The notes below the pieces were generated by a model. That model saw nothing but the letters and a program-made list of their open reading frames with translations, ran no database searches and was not told the DNA's origin. Shown here piece by piece: positions 7,406-11,012 of a stretch of DNA of 11,012 nt. Positions within the stretch are counted from its first letter, which is position 1. Every line of letters starts with the position of its first letter. The translations under genes and the position numbers were made by a program. This DNA is from Nocardioides sp. Its GTDB lineage: Bacteria; Actinomycetota; Actinomycetes; Propionibacteriales; Nocardioidaceae. The stretch is from the NCBI GenBank assembly GCA_021166815.1, contig JAJPEO010000225.1, forward strand, positions 1 to 11,012, in the 5' to 3' direction.

Positions 7406-8194
7406 TCAGAGGTCGGTCTCCCCCTGCGCGACCAGCACGGCCGGGCCGGTCATCAGGACGCGGTCGTCGTCGGTCCACGTGTTCGAGAGGGTGCCGCCCG
7501 GCACGTCCACCTGGTACGCCGAGCCCCGGGGAGCCTCGTCGGCCAGCGCCCGGGCCACCGCGACCGCGCACGCGCCGGTGCCGCACGAGCGGGTCTCGCC
7601 GCTGCCGCGCTCGTGCACTCGCATGGCGACGTGGCGCGGACCCCTCTCGACGACGAACTCGACGTTGACCCCCGCGGGGTAGCGGGACTCGTCGTGCGCC
7701 GGTGCCTCCAGCAGCGTGCCGGCGTCGGCGAGGTCGTCGACCATCGCCACGGCGTGCGGGTTGCCCATGTCGACGTGCAGGGCCGGCCAGGTGTGCTCGT
7801 CCACCGACACCTCGGTCTCACCGAGGACTGCGGGAGCGCCCATGTCGACGGTCAGCAGGTCGCCGTCGGCCTCCACCCGGCGGGTGCCGGCACGGGTGTC
7901 GATGTCCATGGGGAACGACTCGCCCTCGTGGTCAGCGAGGAAGCGCGCGAAGACGCGTACGCCGTTGCCGCACATCTCCCCGACCGAGCCGTCGGAGTTG
8001 CGGTAGTCCATGAACCACCGGCCGCCGTCCCCGCGCACCGCGCGCAGCACCCCGTCGCCGCCGATGCCGGCGCGCCGGTCGCACAGTGCGCGCACCCGCT
8101 CGTCGGAGAGGTCACCGTGGATGGTGCCGTCGGCGTCGGGCAGCACCACGAAGTCGTTCTCGGTGCCGTGGCCCTTGAGGAAGCGGTAGGTCAC
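7406..8194 (-). CDS. dapF: Diaminopimelate epimerase
   Basis: DapF converts LL- to meso-diaminopimelate, the precursor of lysine and of the peptidoglycan cross-link. The 262-residue product has both halves of the two-fold domain. The catalytic cysteines are C75 in MCGNGVR and C204 in SCGTGAC, and substrate-binding elements include GTENDFV (10-16) and GNPHAV (144-149). The GTG start at 8192-8194 was chosen because it puts the family N-terminus (TYRFLKGHGTENDF) first and has GGGAG at 8204-8208, 9 bases upstream. An upstream extension in the same frame would run into the neighbouring gene. It begins 16 bases after the reductase gene, so it is probably in one operon with it and with miaA. The protein is slightly shorter than the usual 270-290 residues but has no missing key residue. 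Confidence 0.95.
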   Translation of the reverse strand: MTYRFLKGHGTENDFVVLPDADGTIHGDLSDERVRALCDRRAGIGGDGVLRAVRGDGGRWFMDYRNSDGSVGEMCGNGVRVFARFLADHEGESFPMDIDTRAGTRRVEADGDLLTVDMGAPAVLGETEVSVDEHTWPALHVDMGNPHAVAMVDDLADAGTLLEAPAHDESRYPAGVNVEFVVERGPRHVAMRVHERGSGETRSCGTGACAVAVARALADEAPRGSAYQVDVPGGTLSNTWTDDDRVLMTGPAVLVAQGETDL

Positions 8195-8210
8195 CCGTCC
8201 AGTCTCCCAC

Positions 8211-8729
8211 TCACCGCACGACGGTGTGCCGCACGCACGCGAAGTCGCGGTTGCGCGCGACCTCCTCCAGGCGCATCTCGACGTTCCGCGGCAGGACCGG
8301 CCGCCCGGCGCCGAGCGTGACGGGGGCGTACTGGATCCAGACCTCGTCGAGCAGGCCGGCGTCGTGGAACTGCCCCACCAGCTCGCCCCCACCCACCAGC
8401 CACAGGTCCTTCTCACCGGCCACCTCCGCCATCGCGGCATGGACCGCGCCCACGTCGTCGCTGCTGAACCGCACGCTCGACGGGGCGTCGGGGAAGGTGC
8501 GGTGCGTCATCACCCACGTCGGGAGCGGCCCCCACGGGTCGTCGTCGTGGTCGAGGATCCACTGCCAGGTCGTCGCTCCCATCACGCAGGCGCCGATGCG
8601 CTCCCGGAAGCCCGGATAGGCCATCGGACCCGCCATGTCGATGTCGCGCGAGGTCAGCCAGTCCAGCGAGTGGTCGGGCGTCGCGATGAACCCGTCGAGC
8701 GAGCAGCCGGTGTAGTAGATGGTCGCCAT
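8211..8729 (-). CDS. RibD-C / dihydrofolate reductase-like protein
   Basis: The 172-residue product belongs to the family of the RibD C-terminal reductase domain, a DHFR-like fold that binds NADPH. Typical family signatures are SLDGFIA (10-16), GATTWQ (51-56), VGGGELVGQF (112-121), GLLDEVWI (125-132) and PVTLGAGRPV (136-145). Stand-alone members of this group (such as Bacillus YyaP/YwjB types) are common in actinobacteria. Their substrates are mostly unknown and they should not be taken as folate reductases. The ATG at 8727-8729 matches the family N-terminus, but GGGAG directly abuts it with no spacing. Translation may therefore depend on coupling to miaA, whose stop is 22 bases upstream. It sits between miaA and dapF, a pair often adjacent in actinobacteria, and probably is cotranscribed with both. 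Confidence 0.88.
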   Translation of the reverse strand: MATIYYTGCSLDGFIATPDHSLDWLTSRDIDMAGPMAYPGFRERIGACVMGATTWQWILDHDDDPWGPLPTWVMTHRTFPDAPSSVRFSSDDVGAVHAAMAEVAGEKDLWLVGGGELVGQFHDAGLLDEVWIQYAPVTLGAGRPVLPRNVEMRLEEVARNRDFACVRHTVVR

Positions 8730-8751
8730 CTCCCGAGTCTGCGCCCGTGGC

Positions 8752-9660
8752 TCACCCGCGCGCCACCGCCAGGGCGGCCTCGACCCGGCCGGGGTCGTCG
8801 TACGCCACCCACGTGATCCGGGGGTCCTTGCGGAACCAGGAGTCCTGCCGGCGCGCGAAGCGCCGCGTGCGGGCTGCGGTCCGCTCCCGGGCGTCGGCCT
8901 CGGACAGGCGCCCCTCCAGGACGTCGATCGCCTCGCGGTAGCCGATCGCCGCCGCGGCCGTACGGCTCTGCGCGAGGCCGTGGCGCAGCAGCGCGGCCAC
9001 CTCCTCCAGCAGCCCGCCGTCGAACATGGCGTCGACCCGCTGCGCGATCCGGGCGTCGAGGGTCTCGCGGTCGATGTCGACCCCGACCTGGACCGTGTCG
9101 GGGTCGGCGTACTCCAGCCGCGGCAGGCTGGCGGTGAACGGGCGGCCGGTCAGCTCGATGACCTCGAGCGCGCGCACGATGCGGCGACCGTTGTCGGGCA
9201 GGATCCGGGCGGCCGCCTCGGGGTCCTGCCCGGCCAGGCGCTCGTGCAGCACCGCCGGGCCCACCTCGGCCAGCTCGTCCTCGAGCCGGCGCCTCAGCCC
9301 CTCGTCGGTGCCGGGGAACTCGAAGCGGTCGAGGATCGCGCGGGTGTAGAGCGCCGAGCCGCCCACGAGCACGGGCGTACGCCCCCTCCCCCGGATCTCG
9401 GCGATGGCGGCGCGGGCGCGGGCCTGGAAGTCCGCGACGCTGACCGCCGGGTCGCTCACGTCGGCGAAGTCGAGCAGGTGGTGGGCGATCCCGCGGCGCT
9501 CCGCGACAGGCAGCTTGGCGGTGCCGATGTCCATGCCGCGGTAGACCTGCATGGCGTCGGTGTTGACGACCTCGCCGTCAAGCCGCTCGGCGAGGTCGAG
9601 GCTGAGCGCGGTCTTGCCCGACGCGGTGGCCCCGACGAGGGCGACGATGGGGGCAGGCAT
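8752..9660 (-). CDS. miaA: tRNA dimethylallyltransferase MiaA
   Basis: MiaA transfers an isopentenyl group from dimethylallyl diphosphate to N6 of A37 in tRNAs reading codons that begin with U; MiaB then thiomethylates it. The 302-residue protein has the P-loop GATASGKT (10-17), the NTDAMQVYRGMDIGTAK block (33-49) with the Asp of the catalytic region, GGSALYTRAI, and the basic C-terminal RQDSWFRKD involved in tRNA contact. Length is normal for the family. The ATG at 9658-9660 is preceded by no clear Shine-Dalgarno. It is the first gene of the minus-strand group. Only 41 bases separate it from a divergent plus-strand start, so the promoters must overlap or lie inside the genes. The palindrome ACTAGT at 9665-9670 lies within this gap. 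Confidence 0.96.
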   Translation of the reverse strand: MPAPIVALVGATASGKTALSLDLAERLDGEVVNTDAMQVYRGMDIGTAKLPVAERRGIAHHLLDFADVSDPAVSVADFQARARAAIAEIRGRGRTPVLVGGSALYTRAILDRFEFPGTDEGLRRRLEDELAEVGPAVLHERLAGQDPEAAARILPDNGRRIVRALEVIELTGRPFTASLPRLEYADPDTVQVGVDIDRETLDARIAQRVDAMFDGGLLEEVAALLRHGLAQSRTAAAAIGYREAIDVLEGRLSEADARERTAARTRRFARRQDSWFRKDPRITWVAYDDPGRVEAALAVARG

Positions 9661-9666
9661 GTCGAC

Positions 9667-9672
9667 TAGTGT
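9667..9672 (+). promoter_or_regulatory. Possible -10 box for the Nudix unit
   Basis: TAGTGT matches TANNNT and is 18 bases before a consensus AAGGAG and 29 bases before the first plus-strand ATG, a workable spacing for a short leader. No clear -35 hexamer is visible; that region falls inside the 5' end of miaA on the other strand. Confidence 0.35.
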
Positions 9673-9701
9673 CGCCGAGCCACCCGAGACAAGGAGAAAC
9701 C

Positions 9702-9743
9702 ATGAGCGTCCCCGACCTGGCCACGGACCGCGTCACGCCGTGA
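9702..9743 (+). CDS. 13-codon upstream reading frame coupled to the Nudix gene
   Basis: AAGGAG at 9691-9696 lies 5 bases before an ATG that opens a 13-codon frame, MSVPDLATDRVTP. Its TGA (9741-9743) overlaps the GTG start of the Nudix gene in the arrangement GTGA. This is the best ribosome-binding site seen in the window, and the Nudix GTG has none of its own. The short frame therefore probably carries ribosomes to the Nudix start by termination-reinitiation. The peptide has no run of one amino acid that would suggest classical attenuation. A one-base insertion near 9740 would fuse the peptide to the Nudix protein, so a sequencing error or a lost fusion is the main alternative. Confidence 0.45.
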   Translation: MSVPDLATDRVTP

Positions 9744-10201
9744 ACCCGATCGACCGTTTCGTCCTCGTCCCCGCCTCGTACGTCTACCTGCTGCGCGAGT
9801 CCGACGCCGGCAGCGAGGTGCTCCTGCAGCAGCGCGGCCCTGTCCCGTACATGCCTGGCCACTGGGCCGCGGCCGCAGCTGGTCACCTCGAGCGCGGGGA
9901 GACCGCGTACGACGCCGCCCGCCGCGAGGCGCTGGAGGAGCTCGGCATCACCGACGTCGACCTGGAGTTCGCGTTCACGATGCAGCGCACGCAGCACGCC
10001 GACGCGATCGACGAGCGGGCCGACTTCTTCTTCACTGCCCGCTCGTGGAGCGGCGAGCCGCGCATCATGGAGAGCCACAAGTGCTCGGACCTGCGCTGGT
10101 GCCGACTCGACGACCTGCCCGAGCCGATGGTGCCGCACGAGGCGCACGCCCTGCGCCACCTGTTCAGCGGGCAGCGCTACCTCACCCACGGATGGGGGTA
10201 G
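9740..10201 (+). CDS. Nudix hydrolase
   Basis: The 153-residue product hydrolyses a nucleoside diphosphate linked to another moiety, using divalent metal. It carries a complete Nudix box: G48, E54, R62, E63, E66, E67 and G69 fit GX5EX7REUXEEXGU exactly. The rest is a minimal Nudix fold with no extra domain. The substrate is not evident; MutT-like, ADP-ribose and isopentenyl-related Nudix enzymes share this box. The GTG at 9740 gives an N-terminus that enters the first strand directly (DRFVLVPASYVYLL). An in-frame ATG at 9659 would add 27 Arg/Pro-rich residues and is less likely. Translation is probably coupled to the short frame ending at 9743. The gene is followed by the acidic-protein gene 33 bases later. 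Confidence 0.9.
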   Translation: MNPIDRFVLVPASYVYLLRESDAGSEVLLQQRGPVPYMPGHWAAAAAGHLERGETAYDAARREALEELGITDVDLEFAFTMQRTQHADAIDERADFFFTARSWSGEPRIMESHKCSDLRWCRLDDLPEPMVPHEAHALRHLFSGQRYLTHGWG

Positions 10202-10222
10202 CGTCCGCAACCACCCGGGGGG

Positions 10223-10232
10223 CACGATCGTG
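10223..10232. repeat. Palindrome CACGATCGTG, copy 1
   Basis: This is a perfect 10-base palindrome ending 2 bases before the ATG of the acidic-protein gene. The same 11 bases CACGATCGTGG recur at 10532-10542 just past that gene, and I found no third copy in the window. Its location over the translation start region would suit an operator. Confidence 0.5.
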
Positions 10233-10234
10233 GC

Positions 10235-10519
10235 ATGGACAGCGAGCTCAGCCCCATGCCCGAGCCCACCGCGGTCGAACCCCAGCTGGTCCCCGGCGGC
10301 GTCGACGCGATCGAGGAAGACCCTGCCGACGAAGGTCTCAGCCGAGACCTGCACCCTGACGCGAACCCCGCCGACGTCGACGTGCCGGACGTCGTCATCG
10401 AGCCCGACGACAAGCAGCAGGAGCCCGAGGGCGAGGCCGACGACGCCGAGACCGGCCAGGAGACCGACCCCGAGGCCGGGCAGGAGGCCGAGGACGGCTC
10501 GGTCGAGCCGCCCGCCTGA
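10235..10519 (+). CDS. Small, highly acidic, probably disordered protein
   Basis: This 94-residue protein has about 31 Asp/Glu residues against only one Arg and one Lys, many Pro and Gly, and almost no aromatic residues. It should therefore be unstructured with a very low isoelectric point. A central part (about residues 20-55, GVDAIEEDPADEG and DLHPDANPADVDVPD) has more varied composition and looks conserved in type. The rest is an Asp/Glu/Gln/Pro-rich tail. No signal peptide or membrane segment is present, so it should be cytoplasmic. I do not recognise a characterised family; similar short acidic proteins are annotated as hypothetical in actinobacteria. The ATG has only a distant G-run (10217-10222) as ribosome site. 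The gene is bracketed by two copies of a 10-base palindrome and is followed by a hairpin. Confidence 0.72.
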   Translation: MDSELSPMPEPTAVEPQLVPGGVDAIEEDPADEGLSRDLHPDANPADVDVPDVVIEPDDKQQEPEGEADDAETGQETDPEAGQEAEDGSVEPPA

Positions 10520-10531
10520 GGATCACGCGCT

Positions 10532-10541
10532 CACGATCGTG
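10532..10541. repeat. Palindrome CACGATCGTG, copy 2
   Basis: This is an exact second copy of the palindrome at 10223-10232, 12 bases after the stop of the acidic-protein gene. Its last bases form the start of the left arm of the hairpin at 10538-10578. Confidence 0.5.
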
Positions 10542-10578
10542 GAGCCTGGTGGCCACCTGGTGACCACGCGGCTCCACG
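10538..10578 (+). terminator. Hairpin after the acidic-protein gene
   Basis: CGTGGAGCC (10538-10546) is the exact reverse complement of 10570-10578. Inside, TGGT (10547-10550) pairs with ACCA (10563-10566), and GCC pairs with GGT (one G-U) around a 4-base loop. A 3-base bulge and one G/G mismatch interrupt the stem. It begins 18 bases after the stop codon and lies 64 bases before the next start, fitting a terminator without a T-run. Confidence 0.55.
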
Positions 10579-10642
10579 CAGTCTCTCCACAGGCCGTTCC
10601 CCGCCCCTCGCGATCGCGCCCGGATCCCGCAAGGCTGGCTGG

Positions 10643-11012
10643 GTGGATCGGCTGCGCAGCACCCTCATCAGCCAAGCGGGCGTCGTCTCGCAGGACCAGG
10701 CGCTCCGCCTCGGCCTCCAGCACCACGACCTCCGCCGCCTGGTCCGCCGGCGCGAGCTGACCCTGCTGTTCCCTCGCGTCTACGTCGACCACACCGGCGA
10801 CCCGACGTGGCTGCAGCGTGCCTGGGGTGCCGTGAGCTGTGCCTGGCCGGCCGCGCTGGCCGGGGAGTCCGCCCTGCGCGCGGCCGACGGGCCGGGGCGA
10901 CCGTCGGTCGACCAGCGGCCCATCGAGGTCGCCATCGACCGCAGCCGCCGTGTCACGTCGCCGCCCGGCATCGTCGTCCGTCGCACCCATGGCCTCGATG
11001 AGCGCGTCCTGT
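10643..11012 (+). CDS. AbiEi-like / DUF559-type protein, N-terminal part (partial)
   Basis: The frame is open from GTG 10643 to the window edge, giving 123 residues. The N-terminus (residues 4-47, with SQAGVVSQDQALRLGL, DLRRLVRRREL and FPRVYVDH) is the winged-helix AbiEi antitoxin-type domain. It is followed by WLQRAWGAVSCAWPAALAGESALRAADG, typical of a large actinobacterial family that often ends in a DUF559 endonuclease-like domain, which would lie outside the window. AAGG at 10631-10634 is 8 bases upstream of the GTG. In many actinobacteria these genes occur as scattered single copies without an AbiEii toxin, so a toxin-antitoxin role is not established. No partner toxin is visible here. 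Cellular role unknown. Confidence 0.72.
   Translation, partial: MDRLRSTLISQAGVVSQDQALRLGLQHHDLRRLVRRRELTLLFPRVYVDHTGDPTWLQRAWGAVSCAWPAALAGESALRAADGPGRPSVDQRPIEVAIDRSRRVTSPPGIVVRRTHGLDERVL

Noticed and set aside
6524..8320. A 598-codon plus-strand frame across the SDR and dapF genes
   Set aside because: It spans two well-defined minus-strand enzymes and their gap and shows no recognisable domain.
8719..9669. A 316-codon plus-strand frame opposite miaA
   Set aside because: It is a shadow of miaA, which has all family motifs on the minus strand.
9659..9739. N-terminal extension of the Nudix protein from the ATG at 9659
   Set aside because: It would add 27 Arg/Pro-rich residues not typical of the family and would use an ATG that overlaps the miaA start on the other strand.
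1..11012. tRNA, rRNA, riboswitch, insertion sequence or attachment site
   Set aside because: I saw no cloverleaf ends, rRNA-like conserved stretches, known riboswitch cores or transposase motifs. Nearly all of the window is taken up by protein genes.

Overview
This window is high-GC DNA from an actinobacterium. The gene set, the GTG and TTG starts, the actinobacterial-style DinG and HflX, and the AbiEi-like protein at the right edge suggest a Nocardioides-like member of the Propionibacteriales. That placement rests on family recall, not on a marker gene. It is mostly a conserved housekeeping block, and every stretch longer than about 260 bases is covered by a gene.

Layout, left to right. A plus-strand gene ends at 257 (C-terminal piece of a basic, beta-rich, probably exported protein). 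It converges on dinG, with a strong hairpin between them. From 9660 down to 317 all genes are on the minus strand, in transcription order: miaA (tRNA isopentenyl transferase), a RibD-C/DHFR-like reductase, dapF (diaminopimelate epimerase), an SDR dehydrogenase, hflX (ribosome-splitting GTPase), a fused secDF translocase motor, and dinG (Fe-S helicase). The first four are 16 to 30 bases apart and look like one transcript, ended by a long hairpin at 6547-6583. hflX and secDF form a second unit. A 255-base gap before dinG holds an unusual cluster of inverted and tandem repeats. The miaA-dapF-hflX-dinG order matches the recA-miaB-miaA-dapF-hflX-dinG/lexA neighbourhood known from actinobacteria. 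The reductase, the SDR and secDF look like lineage additions to it.

On the right the plus strand carries, divergent from miaA, a 13-codon reading frame with a consensus Shine-Dalgarno whose stop overlaps the GTG of a Nudix hydrolase. Then come a small, extremely acidic protein bracketed by two copies of a 10-base palindrome, a hairpin, and the start of an AbiEi/DUF559-type protein that runs off the edge.

No wholly new multi-gene system is evident. The items most worth a second look are the palindromic repeat cluster abutting the secDF stop codon, the fused SecDF away from its usual locus, the coupled short reading frame before the Nudix gene, and the palindrome pair around the acidic protein gene.
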